NCBI RefSeq assembly: GCF_007992495.1
Contig: NZ_BKAJ01000018.1
Location: 93,462-157,461 of the forward strand
Origin: Reyranella soli
Lineage (GTDB): Bacteria > Pseudomonadota > Alphaproteobacteria > Reyranellales > Reyranellaceae
Direction: 5' to 3'
DNA length: 64,000 bases
Part shown: one piece after another, positions 26,838-37,038 of the stretch
Position numbering within the stretch: the first letter of the stretch is position 1
How the letters are laid out: every line of letters begins with the position of its first letter
Program-made: the position numbers and the translations under genes
Notes under the pieces: model-generated
Told to the model about the DNA's origin: nothing
The model's database searches: none
Seen by the model: the letters and a program-made list of their open reading frames with translations, nothing else

Positions 26838-27290
26838 ATGACCACGAGCAAGGGTGTCGTCGTGCCGCCGGGTGGCGGCAAGCATCTCGAGGAAGCGTCG
26901 GGCCAGTCCATGTCCATGAAGCTGTTCGGCCGCGACACGGCTGAGAGCGTGACCCTGTTCGAGCAGGCGGTGCCGGCCGGCTCCAGGAGCAGCTGGCTCC
27001 ATCTGCATCGCGACAGCGACGAGATCGCCTGGGTGCTCGAGGGAGAGTTCACCTTCAAGATCGGCGACAAGGTGACGACCGGCGGGCCGGGCACCTGTGC
27101 CTTCCTGCCGCGCAACGTGCCGCACGCCTGGAAGAACAGCGGCGACCTACCGGGCCGCGTCGTGTTCCTCTACACCCCGGCAGGCGCCGGCCGCTTCGTC
27201 GAGGAGATGCTCGAGCGGCCGGCCGACGGCGATTTCAAGAAGCGGCTGGAGGAGTCCGGCTGGGAAGTGCTCGGGCCCAATCCGCTCTAA
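26838..27290 (+). CDS. cupin-domain protein
   Basis: A 150-residue single cupin. The metal motif is WLHLHRDSDEIAWVLEGEF (two His and a Glu), and the second motif is FLPRNVPHAWKNSGD with its His. The C-terminal helix is common in stand-alone quercetinase-like cupins. The reaction cannot be told. It starts behind GAGGAG and is followed by a palindromic repeat. Confidence 0.88.
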   Translation: MTTSKGVVVPPGGGKHLEEASGQSMSMKLFGRDTAESVTLFEQAVPAGSRSSWLHLHRDSDEIAWVLEGEFTFKIGDKVTTGGPGTCAFLPRNVPHAWKNSGDLPGRVVFLYTPAGAGRFVEEMLERPADGDFKKRLEESGWEVLGPNPL

Positions 27291-27297
27291 TGATGAT

Positions 27298-27404
27298 CTC
27301 ACCCTGAGGAGCGGTCCGCAGACCCGCGTCTCGAAGGGTGGGCACGAGCACCGCGTTTGTTGCCACCCTTCGAGACTCGGACTGCGTGCGCTCCTCAGGG
27401 TGAG
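27298..27404. repeat. palindromic intergenic repeat between the cupin gene and arr
   Basis: The ends CTCACCCTGAGGAGC and GCTCCTCAGGGTGAG are exact reverse complements, and the inner parts (TCTCGAAGGGTGG and CCACCCTTCGAGA) pair too, giving a long imperfect hairpin of 107 bases. It lies between two convergent genes and could end transcription from both sides. It belongs with the other REP-like palindromes in this window, although its sequence is a different subtype. Confidence 0.8.
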
Positions 27405-27429
27405 GTAGTTCGGCGACGAACGCTCGGGC

Positions 27430-27828
27430 TCAGTCCTCGATCGCCTCGACACCGAGCCGCTCGAGCTCCGCCAAACGGTCCTTCATGGCCTTCAACTGCT
27501 CGGGCGAGTGTCCCTGCCAATCGGTGACTTCGCCGACGATTTTGAGCGGGTCCCGGCTGCGGTACGACTTCGTCGGATTGCCGGGAAATTTCTTGTCCGT
27601 CAGGTTGGGATCGTCTTCGAACGGGCCGGTGGGCTCGACGATATAGATCCTGCCCCGCCCTTCACCCGACGCCAGCTCGGCGCCCCAGGCGGCCGCGTCC
27701 AGGGTCGCGGTCAGATAGACATAGGCTGCCTTCTTCCTCTTGCCGAAGTTGGAAGCGAACCCGGGTCCGATCAGGTCGCCTTCTTTCAGGTCCGCCTTCG
27801 TGCCGTGGTAGAAGGGTTGTGCATTCAT
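27430..27828 (-). CDS. arr: NAD+--rifampin ADP-ribosyltransferase (Arr)
   Basis: A 132-residue protein closely matching the Arr family: FYHGTKADLKEGDLIGPGF, AYVYLTATLDAAAWGAELA, GRIYIVEPTGPFEDDPNLTD, PTKSYRSRDPLKIVGEV and a C-terminal DWQGHSPEQL. Arr enzymes inactivate rifampin by ADP-ribosylating its 23-hydroxyl. Start ATG 27828 matches the family N-terminus. The frame stays open upstream to an ATG at 28170, but that stretch has no family counterpart. The likely promoter is at 28208-28236, giving a leader of about 370 bases. Confidence 0.93.
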   Translation of the reverse strand: MNAQPFYHGTKADLKEGDLIGPGFASNFGKRKKAAYVYLTATLDAAAWGAELASGEGRGRIYIVEPTGPFEDDPNLTDKKFPGNPTKSYRSRDPLKIVGEVTDWQGHSPEQLKAMKDRLAELERLGVEAIED

Positions 27829-28207
27829 CCCGTTACCGCCGCGATGGGTTTCCGCAGTTTCCGCTACCCCCTCGGGTTGGCGTGCTGTGGACTGCACCCC
27901 TTGGGCGAGGCAGTAAATTCCGGGCAGATGGTCCAGTTGGGCGCCGGGCGGGGAATTTCGGACAGTTTCGGACAATGTCACCCTGTCCGAAATTCGATCG
28001 CAAGAAAGCCCGTATTTTGGGCCTTTTATCGGCCCTGTGCCCATTTCGGACAATTGCGCTGGCCATTTTCGTCGACGAGAGATCGGTCGGGCATTGTCGC
28101 TGTCGACGGCACGCAGCGCGGCGTTGCCGAACAGCCCCGCCGGCTGCGGTGGATCGGATGAACGATGCATAGAGCAAAAACGCGGAGACGCTACGCAACA
28201 GATCGGC

Positions 28208-28236
28208 ATAATATAACTATAGTTCCATATTGTCAA
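28208..28236 (-). promoter_or_regulatory. sigma70-like promoter upstream of arr
   Basis: TTGACA, a 17-base spacer and TATTAT on the minus strand, close to consensus and set in an A+T-rich patch. The twin at 15644-15672 has the same spacer length, and the two share a leader block, which suggests a common regulatory module. Confidence 0.65.
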
Positions 28237-28324
28237 CAACTGAAGTCGCGTCTCCAGAGTTTCGGCCTGGGGACAACTCGTCGAACGGGCAAAGGTCCCG
28301 GCAGCAGCCAGATCAGGGCGGAAT

Positions 28325-28360
28325 GCGATCAGTTGGAACCGCTCGGTTCCAACTGATCGC
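28325..28360. terminator. perfect 17-bp-arm palindrome downstream of katG
   Basis: GCGATCAGTTGGAACCG is followed after two bases by its exact reverse complement. It begins 14 bases beyond the katG stop, so a transcript end or mRNA-stabilising hairpin is likely. No T-run follows on the katG strand, and a protein-binding palindrome is the alternative. Confidence 0.55.
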
Positions 28361-28373
28361 CCGCGGCCGATAA

Positions 28374-31050
<2,677 letters not shown>

Positions 31051-31180
31051 GTCCGCCTCCTCTGCTCAGTCGGTAAAGCCGCTAACGGTCGGGACTGTGC
31101 GCCCGCGGGAGTCGGGAATCAATACAGTTTAGAAATTTTCTAGTCTGCGAAAGTCGACGTCATCCGGCACCAATTTTTCC

Positions 31181-31323
31181 GTCATCCCGAGCGGAGCCGC
31201 CCCCCTCGACTTCGCTCGGGGTAAACTCCGTGCGGCGTAGTCGAGGGACCTGTTTTTGTCGATGCATCAACAAAACAGGTCCCTCCACTCCGCCTCGCTA
31301 CGCTCGGCTCCGGTCGGGATGAC
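31181..31323. repeat. 143-bp palindromic repeat, copy 1
   Basis: Starts GTCATCCCGAGCGGAGCCG and ends CGGCTCCGGTCGGGATGAC, with an inner inverted repeat around GAGGGACCTGTTTTTGTC / AACAAAACAGGTCCCTC. The reverse complement of the element at 46452-46593 matches it with only about seven differences by eye. It sits alone between the rubrerythrin-like gene and the molybdenum hydroxylase operon, whose 31051-31527 gap otherwise shows no gene. A MITE or REP-type mobile hairpin is likely. Confidence 0.88.
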
Positions 31324-31527
31324 GGGGTTTTGCAGTCATGTGCAATAGCCCCACGGCAACGGGAACGCGTTCGCCACGTGTCTCCGGAAACCTGCGCAAA
31401 CGATTGATATTTCTGTGCGTTCCAGTGTTGGCCAGAGGCGGGCTGCGGCCCATAAAGTTAACTGACCTGTTGTCAGTTACAGTACGACCCCTATGTTGAT
31501 CTGATCGGTGACAATCCGGAGCGGTTC

Positions 31528-32019
31528 ATGGTGGACGTCTTCCAGCATCAGCTCGACGTCGTTCTCGAGATCAACGGCACGCGGCATCGCCTGTCGGTGG
31601 CGGCATCGGCCACCCTGCTCGACGTGCTGCGCGAGCGGCTGGATCTTTGCGGCACCAAGAAGGGCTGTGACCTCGGCACCTGCGGCGCCTGCACCGTGCT
31701 GGTCGATGGCCGGCGCGCCAATGCCTGTCTCATGCTGGCGGCGATGCAGGACGGCCGGCGCATTGTCACTATCGAGGGCGTGACGCAGGACGGTGCGTTG
31801 CATCCGCTGCAGCAGGCCTTCATCGAGCATGACGCCCTGCAATGCGGCTACTGCACGCCGGGCCAGATCATGTCGGCGCTGGGCCTTTTAGCCGAAGGCC
31901 GCACTGGCAAGGGTATTGGCAGCGACGCCGAGATCGCCGAGCAGATGAGCGGCAACCTCTGTCGCTGCGGCGCCTATCCCAACATCGTCGCCGCCATCGC
32001 CGAGGCGGCGCGGAGCTAA
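31528..32019 (+). CDS. molybdenum hydroxylase 2Fe-2S subunit (xanthine dehydrogenase family)
   Basis: A 163-residue two-cluster iron-sulfur protein. The plant-ferredoxin-type cluster uses GCDLGTCGACTVLVDG plus the Cys in NACLMLAAM; the second cluster uses CGYCTPGQIM and GNLCRCGAYPNI. It passes electrons from the molybdenum centre to FAD. ATG 31528 is followed four bases after its stop by the FAD subunit. Gene order small-FAD-large follows the Pao/Yag type. Confidence 0.95.
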   Translation: MVDVFQHQLDVVLEINGTRHRLSVAASATLLDVLRERLDLCGTKKGCDLGTCGACTVLVDGRRANACLMLAAMQDGRRIVTIEGVTQDGALHPLQQAFIEHDALQCGYCTPGQIMSALGLLAEGRTGKGIGSDAEIAEQMSGNLCRCGAYPNIVAAIAEAARS

Positions 32020-32023
32020 AAGC

Positions 32024-33001
32024 ATGCAGCAGGTCGCCTATCATCGCGCGGCGAGCGAGGACGCGGCGCTGGCGCTCGCCGCCAACCATCCCGGCGCGAT
32101 GTTCATCGCCGGCGGCACCGACATGCTGCAGCTCAGCAAGCAGGGCGTTGTGCCAACGCAGCTGATCGACATCAGCCGCCTGCCGCTCGATCGGATCGAA
32201 CCCAGAGCCGGCGCCCTCCGTATCGGCGCCCTCGCCCGCCTGGCCGACGTCGCCGACCACCCCGATGTCCGGCGCGACTGGCCGGCGCTCGCCCAGGCAA
32301 TCGCGGCCAGCGCATCGCCGCAGATACGCAACCTCGCGACCGTCGGCGGCAACCTGCTGCAGCGCACCCGCTGCGGCTACTTCCGCAGCGCCGACCTGCC
32401 CTGCAACAAGCGCGAACCCGGTTCCGGCTGCGCGGCCCGCGACGGCGAGAACCGGCTGCACGCGATCTTCGGCACGAGCCCGCACTGCGTAGCGACCCAC
32501 GCCTCCGACCTCGCCGTGGCGCTGCTGGCGCTGCAGGCCAGCGTGCATGTGCGCGGCCATGACTCGGCGCGCGTGCTGCCGATCGCAGAACTGTTCCGCC
32601 TGCCCGGCGACACGCCGCAGCGCGACAGCGCGCTCGGGGCCGGCGAGATGATCGTCTCGGTGGAGGTGTCGCGCAGCGCCGCGGCCCGCCGCTCCTGCTA
32701 CCTCAAGGTCCGCGACCGCGCGTCGTTCGAGTTCGCCGTGGTCTCGGTGGCGGCCGCCCTGGAGATCGAGGACGGCGTGATCCGCTCCGCGCGCCTCGCC
32801 GCCGGCGGCGTCGGGACCGTGCCGTGGCGGCTCGTGGCCAGCGAGAGAGCCTTGGCTGGTGCCCGCGCCGAGCCGGCCGCCTTCGCGGCGGCCGCGGCAC
32901 GCGCCGCCGATGGCGCCCAGCCGCTCAGCCAGAACGGTTTCAAGCTCGAGCTGCTGCGCCGCACGGTGCGGCGGGCGCTGGAGGGACTCACGGATGCCTG
33001 A
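32024..33001 (+). CDS. molybdenum hydroxylase FAD subunit
   Basis: A 325-residue FAD-binding subunit: MFIAGGTDMLQLSKQG binds the FAD pyrophosphate, and IRNLATVGGNLLQRTRCGYF is the second FAD motif. It has the cysteine insert of the PaoB type (CGYFRSADLPCNKR, then GSGCAARDG), which in that enzyme carries a 4Fe-4S cluster. It follows the 2Fe-2S subunit directly; a palindromic repeat separates it from the large subunit. Confidence 0.93.
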   Translation: MQQVAYHRAASEDAALALAANHPGAMFIAGGTDMLQLSKQGVVPTQLIDISRLPLDRIEPRAGALRIGALARLADVADHPDVRRDWPALAQAIAASASPQIRNLATVGGNLLQRTRCGYFRSADLPCNKREPGSGCAARDGENRLHAIFGTSPHCVATHASDLAVALLALQASVHVRGHDSARVLPIAELFRLPGDTPQRDSALGAGEMIVSVEVSRSAAARRSCYLKVRDRASFEFAVVSVAAALEIEDGVIRSARLAAGGVGTVPWRLVASERALAGARAEPAAFAAAAARAADGAQPLSQNGFKLELLRRTVRRALEGLTDA

Positions 33002-33013
33002 CACAGTCCCACT

Positions 33014-33080
33014 GTCATCCCGAGCGCAGCGAGGGACCTTTCCTGTTGCCTTAAAGGCCCCTCGCTTCGCTCGGGGTGAC
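33014..33080. repeat. 67-bp palindromic repeat inside the molybdenum hydroxylase operon
   Basis: GTCATCCCGAGCGCAGCGAG and CTCGCTTCGCTCGGGGTGAC face each other around a short AAAGG-rich loop, forming a long imperfect hairpin. The outer bases match those of the 143-bp repeats. It occupies nearly the whole gap between the FAD and large subunit genes. Confidence 0.8.
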
Positions 33081-33085
33081 AGCGC

Positions 33086-35254
33086 GTGATGATCGAAGAT
33101 CGCGCCCCCACGCGCTACGAAGCCGCGCAAAAGGTCACCGGCGCGGCGCGTTACCAGGGCGAGGTCCGGGCGGCCGGCATGCTCCACGCCGCGCTGGTGA
33201 CGGCGCCGATGCCGAGCGCCCGGGTGCTGGGCATCGACACCGCGCGTGCCCGTGCCCTCGCCGGCTGCGTCGAGGTCCTGACGCACGAGAATGCGCTAAG
33301 GATCCCGCCGGCGGCGTTCCTCACCCTGCTGCAGGAGCCGGTCGTGCATTTCGCCGGCCAGCCGGTCGCCCTGGTGCTGGCGGAGACACCGGAAACGGCG
33401 CGCGCCGCGGCCGCGCTGGTCGAGGTGCGCTATGCGCCCATGCCGGCCGTCACGGCGCTGGAGCAGGCGCGTGACGAGGCCTACGCGCCGCGCACTGCCG
33501 GCCTCACCGCCACCGACAGCCGGCGCGGTGAGCCGGAGGCGGCGCTGGCCGCGGCCGCGGTGAGGCTCGACCACTGCTACACCACGCCGACGCACAATCA
33601 CCTCGCCATCGAGCCGCAGGTCGTGCTGGCCGACTGGAACGGCAGCGACCTTCTCGTGCAGACGCCGTCGCAGGCGGTGTTCGCCCACCGCGCCGGGCTG
33701 GCCAGGTGCTTTGGCCTCGACATCGAGCGCGTGCGGGTGATCTCGCCCTATCTCGGCGGCGGCTTCGGCTCGAAGGGTGGCGCCTGGTTTCCCTGCCTGG
33801 TGCTGGGCTGCCTGGCGGCCAAACAGCTCGGCCGCCCGGTGCGCCTGGAGCTTTTGCGCGCGCAGATGTTCACCCTGGTCGGCCGGCGGCAGGAGACGGT
33901 GCAGCAACTCAAGATCGGCGCCGCGCGCGACGGACGCCTCGCCGCCCTCCTGCACGACACCGTGGCGCAGACCTCGACCTATGGCGAGTACGCCGATCCG
34001 GTCGCCACGCCGACGCGCATGATGTACGCCTGCCCCAACGTCGCCACCACGCACCGCCTGGTGCGGGTGAACGCGCCGCAGCCGAACCCGGCGCGGGCGC
34101 CCGGCGAAGGGCCGGGCAGCTTCGCGCTGGAGTCGGCAATCGACGAGCTGGCTTACAAGCTCGACCTCGACCCGATCGAGCTGCGCCGGCGCAACTTCGC
34201 CGACCACGACCAGCATGCCGGCCTGCCCTGGTCGAGCAACGGCCTGCTGGAATGCTACCGCGCCGGCGCCGAGGCGTTCGGCTGGGCGCGCCGGCCATCC
34301 AAGCCCGGCACGCTCAGCGACGGCCGGCACGCGCTCGGATGGGGCATGGCCGGCGCCTGTTATCCCGCCTATCGCATCGCCTCGCAGGCGGCGGTGCGGA
34401 TCAACCTCGATGGTCGCGTAGAAGTGCGGTGCGGTACCCAGGACATGGGCAGCGGCACCTACACCGTGCTGGCGCAGCTCGCCGCCGAGGCACTGGGCGT
34501 GCCCTACGCAGCCGTCGACGTCGCGCTGGGCGACACGCTGCTGCCCGAAGGCCCCTACTCCGGCGGCTCGATGGCGACGGCAAGTTTCACGCCCGCCGTG
34601 GAGGATGCAGCGCGCCGGCTGAGGCGCGACCTGATCGCGCGCGCCGTCGCCGATCCGCGCTCGCCCATGCACGGCCGGCAGCCCGACCAGGTGAGCATCG
34701 CCGACGGCGTCATGCGCGCCGGCAACCGGTCGGAGCCGCTCATCGAGCTTCTGGCGCGCGTGGCGCCACAAGGCATCGAAGCCGCCGCGAATGCCGCGCC
34801 GAACACCAAGCCGGCGCACAGCTACTACGGTTTCGGCGCCGTGTTCGCCGAGGTGCGCGTCGACCCCGACCTCGGCGAGATACGTGTGACGCGCCTGACC
34901 GGCGCCTATGCCACCGGGCGCATCCTCAACCCGCTGCTGGCCAGAAGCCAGTTCGTCGGCGGGCTGATATGGGGCATCGGCATGGCGCTGCACGAGAAGA
35001 CGGTGATGGACAAGAACCTCGGCCGCATCGTCAATGACAACCTGGCCGACTACCTGATCCCGGTGCACGCCGACATGCCGCGCTTCGACATCCACATGCT
35101 AACCGAGGACGAGCCGCATCTCGGCAGCGGCGGCGTGAAGGGTATCGGCATGCTGGGCACCTGCGGCACGGCGGCGGCGATCGCCAACGCGGTGTTCCAC
35201 GCCACCGGCCGGCGCATCCGCGACCTGCCGATCCGGCTCGAGCAGCTGTTGTAG
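33086..35254 (+). CDS. molybdenum hydroxylase large (Mo-cofactor) subunit with Glu to Met at the active site
   Basis: A 722-residue xanthine dehydrogenase-family large subunit with the cofactor motifs GGGFGSKGGAWFP, RAPGEGPGSFALESAIDEL and CGTQDMGSGTYTVLAQLA. The C-terminal motif that normally reads KGxGE, whose Glu is the general base, is VKGIGMLGTCG; Met689 replaces Glu. Unless another residue substitutes, hydroxylation should fail or be changed. The start is GTG 33086 or ATG 33089, just past the repeat, with a weak ribosome site. A periplasmic signal is not visible in this subunit. Confidence 0.93.
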   Translation: MMIEDRAPTRYEAAQKVTGAARYQGEVRAAGMLHAALVTAPMPSARVLGIDTARARALAGCVEVLTHENALRIPPAAFLTLLQEPVVHFAGQPVALVLAETPETARAAAALVEVRYAPMPAVTALEQARDEAYAPRTAGLTATDSRRGEPEAALAAAAVRLDHCYTTPTHNHLAIEPQVVLADWNGSDLLVQTPSQAVFAHRAGLARCFGLDIERVRVISPYLGGGFGSKGGAWFPCLVLGCLAAKQLGRPVRLELLRAQMFTLVGRRQETVQQLKIGAARDGRLAALLHDTVAQTSTYGEYADPVATPTRMMYACPNVATTHRLVRVNAPQPNPARAPGEGPGSFALESAIDELAYKLDLDPIELRRRNFADHDQHAGLPWSSNGLLECYRAGAEAFGWARRPSKPGTLSDGRHALGWGMAGACYPAYRIASQAAVRINLDGRVEVRCGTQDMGSGTYTVLAQLAAEALGVPYAAVDVALGDTLLPEGPYSGGSMATASFTPAVEDAARRLRRDLIARAVADPRSPMHGRQPDQVSIADGVMRAGNRSEPLIELLARVAPQGIEAAANAAPNTKPAHSYYGFGAVFAEVRVDPDLGEIRVTRLTGAYATGRILNPLLARSQFVGGLIWGIGMALHEKTVMDKNLGRIVNDNLADYLIPVHADMPRFDIHMLTEDEPHLGSGGVKGIGMLGTCGTAAAIANAVFHATGRRIRDLPIRLEQLL

Positions 35255-35276
35255 CCGGGGCAAGGGATCAGAGGCC

Positions 35277-35879
35277 ATGGGCGCGATCCGCGACGCTGCA
35301 CGCACCAGGAAGCGCATCGTCCAGGCGGCGCGGCAGGAATTCGCCGCGCGCGGTTTCGCCGGCGCCCGCATCGACGCCATCGCCAAGCGCGCCAAAATCA
35401 AGAAGCAGCTGCTGTACCACTACTACGCCAGCAAGGCGGCGCTGTTCGACGAGATCGTGCAGCAGGCGATCGAGCTACGCGAGGACCTGGCGATGGCCGA
35501 TGAAGCACCCGGCGCGATCTTCCGCCAGCGTTTCCTCACCGCTCTCAACGACCCGACCTGGGTGCGCTTCGTCACCTGGGAAGCGCTCGACTACCCGCGC
35601 TCGCGCCGCATCGCCCGCCAGGACCGCCGCGAGGTGGCCCTGCGCAACCAGCGCAACGCCATCATCGCCAAGCAGTTCCACGGCACGCTGCCCAAGACGG
35701 TCAAGGCCGAGCTGCTGCAGCTCGCGCTCTATGCGCTGGCCACCTACCCGCTGGCCTACGCGCCGATCACCAAGATGGTGACCGGCAAGCTGCCGAGCGA
35801 CCCGAAGTTCCAGGAGGAGTGGATGGCGTTCCTCGATCAGTTGGGTGCCCTGCTGACCGCGGCCGACGTGGATGGCTGA
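35277..35879 (+). CDS. TetR-family regulator
   Basis: A 200-residue TetR-type repressor. The N-terminal HTH is RIVQAARQEFAARGFAGARI and KRAKIKKQLLYHYYASK; the C-terminal ligand domain is helical and has QEEWMAFLDQLGALL, common in TetR_C members near oxidoreductase genes. It starts 22 bases after the molybdenum hydroxylase large subunit and is probably co-transcribed, giving autoregulation of that operon. Confidence 0.92.
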   Translation: MGAIRDAARTRKRIVQAARQEFAARGFAGARIDAIAKRAKIKKQLLYHYYASKAALFDEIVQQAIELREDLAMADEAPGAIFRQRFLTALNDPTWVRFVTWEALDYPRSRRIARQDRREVALRNQRNAIIAKQFHGTLPKTVKAELLQLALYALATYPLAYAPITKMVTGKLPSDPKFQEEWMAFLDQLGALLTAADVDG

Positions 35880-35933
35880 CAGCAGCGATCAGCCTGGCGA
35901 CGTACTCGGGCTCGGCTGCGGTGAGGGCTGCGC

Positions 35934-35989
35934 AAAACATTAGAGAGCAAGAGTCTGGGTGACGGCCGGGGCCTTACAGAGTTTTCTGC
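35934..35989 (+). repeat. 56-bp direct repeat, left copy
   Basis: Begins AAAACATTAGAGAGCAA and ends TACAGAGTTTTCTGC. By my count 46 of 56 bases match the copy at 36083-36138. It lies 54 bases after the TetR gene at the left edge of the accessory island, so it may mark an insertion boundary. Confidence 0.65.
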
Positions 35990-36082
35990 GGCGCCGGCGA
36001 ACCAGTTGAAAACATTGGTCGAAACATTGGACACCGTAGCGTCTAACGTGTTCGCCGACGTCTCGCCCGGTCGACCCGAAAC

Positions 36083-36138
36083 AAAACACTAGAGGGCAAA
36101 TCGCTGGTTGCCGGCCGAGGCCCTACAGAGTTTTCTGC
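36083..36138 (+). repeat. 56-bp direct repeat, right copy
   Basis: Same length and orientation as 35934-35989. The final 15 bases (TACAGAGTTTTCTGC) are identical. The IS66 TnpB remnant begins about 55 bases to its right. Confidence 0.65.
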
Positions 36139-36192
36139 CCTGGCCCGCCCGGTGATCTCTTCCAGCAGTCGACCGCCGTTGCCGGCGACCAG

Positions 36193-36300
36193 CGCCTACA
36201 CCGCGACACGCTGGGCTTCCAGGCCGAGGCCCGAGCGGCCCTGGCGCTGCGTCGAGATCCGGTGGTGGGCCACGTATTTGTCCGATGCCATTGTCTGGTC
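36193..36300 (+). mobile_element. IS66-family TnpB remnant
   Basis: In one frame the DNA reads RDTLGFQAEARAALALRRDP then VVGHVFVRCH, resembling the RDP-x-x-GH-x-FVFRG segment and the preceding helix of IS66 TnpB. Only about 35 codons are recognisable; no start, no rest of TnpB and no TnpA or TnpC remain. I base this on the RDPxxGHVFV pattern only. Confidence 0.4.
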
Positions 36301-36355
36301 GTCCCGTTATCAATCCGACTAATGGTCGTTGCGCGGATTGATATGGCAGCCTGAG

Positions 36356-36394
36356 CCCCATGTCCCTGAGTCGAACTGACTCAGGAACATGGGG
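36356..36394. repeat. palindrome in the accessory island
   Basis: CCCCATGTCCCTGAGTC and GACTCAGGAACATGGGG pair at 16 of 17 positions around a 5-base loop. It lies just right of the TnpB remnant. It could be a terminator, a transposon end or an operator. The rest of 35880-36825 shows no gene I can support; near 36560-36600 C and G runs form further small hairpins. Confidence 0.6.
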
Positions 36395-36825
36395 GTAACA
36401 AGTTGGCGCGGCGGCTGGGCAATGGCGCCCGCATCGGGCATCCGTGTAGGGCTGCGCCCAGACCTGGGCTTGGACGCCGATCGTTGTCGACCAAGTCGAA
36501 ATGCGTGGACGTGGACGCGCCTCTCGCCAAAGGGCTCGACGTACGGCGGCGTCAGGCAGGAAGCCCCCCCACCGGGGGGACCACCCCGACGGGGCGGTTT
36601 CGGATACGGGAGCGGTGTCTCGCTGCCAAAAAATAGAAAATGTTGCTCTGGTAGTGACCCGCACACGTGATCGATCAAGCTTGCGCCGCCCCTTGCCCGC
36701 TTCTTCCTACTCAATACGTAGGGACGACTATCTCACCTTCGATATGGCCGCTATAGCGCGTAGGCCACTGAACGAGAGGGTGCTAGCTTTGCCGGTGTTA
36801 GATGAACAATCACGAGGGGGCAGCA

Positions 36826-36954
36826 ATGGCGAAACTGCCTTTCATCGTGGCAGCGTGTGTCGCTGCGGTAGCCAATGCAGGCCGGGCCGAAACATGGCGA
36901 ATGGGCCTAGCCAGCACCCGCAGTCTTGCGGGCCGGTGTGAGCACGACCGATGA
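36826..36954 (+). CDS. possible small secreted peptide
   Basis: A 42-residue reading frame with a strong ribosome site (GAGGGGGCAGCA then ATG). It starts MAKLPFIVAACVAAVANAG, like a short signal peptide with a cleavable A-x-A near residue 18-21, and ends after a basic, Arg-rich tail. No family recognised. Its stop lies in the same frame as the following membrane-protein gene, so it could also be the detached 5' part of that gene. Confidence 0.35.
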   Translation: MAKLPFIVAACVAAVANAGRAETWRMGLASTRSLAGRCEHDR

Positions 36955-37038
36955 GTGGTCGCGCGGGTGCAAGCAAAGCAGTTGCGTACCTTCGACTTCG
37001 CTACAACAATGGCGTGCAATCCGGGGGGACGCTTTCCG

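Larger units (their letters stand above)
27829..28373. other. long upstream region of arr
   Basis: No independent gene recognised. On the minus strand a promoter (28208-28236) is followed by CTCTATGCATCGTTCATCCG around 28155-28175, nearly the same as the leader block near 15600. A reading frame from ATG 28170 runs in phase into arr, but its residues show no family. The region is rich in GTCCGAAA and TTTCGGAC units (for example near 27956-27997 and 28045-28055), which could form hairpins. A perfect palindrome lies at 28325-28360. Confidence 0.5.

Noticed and set aside
27829..28170. N-terminal extension of Arr from ATG 28170
   Set aside because: Arr proteins are about 130-145 residues and begin at the FYHGT region; the extra 114 residues match nothing. 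The region is kept as a leader.
36089..36664. Reading frames on both strands over the IS66 remnant and palindromes
   Set aside because: No start signals or motifs apart from the short TnpB-like stretch; low-complexity Pro/Arg/Gly sequence.
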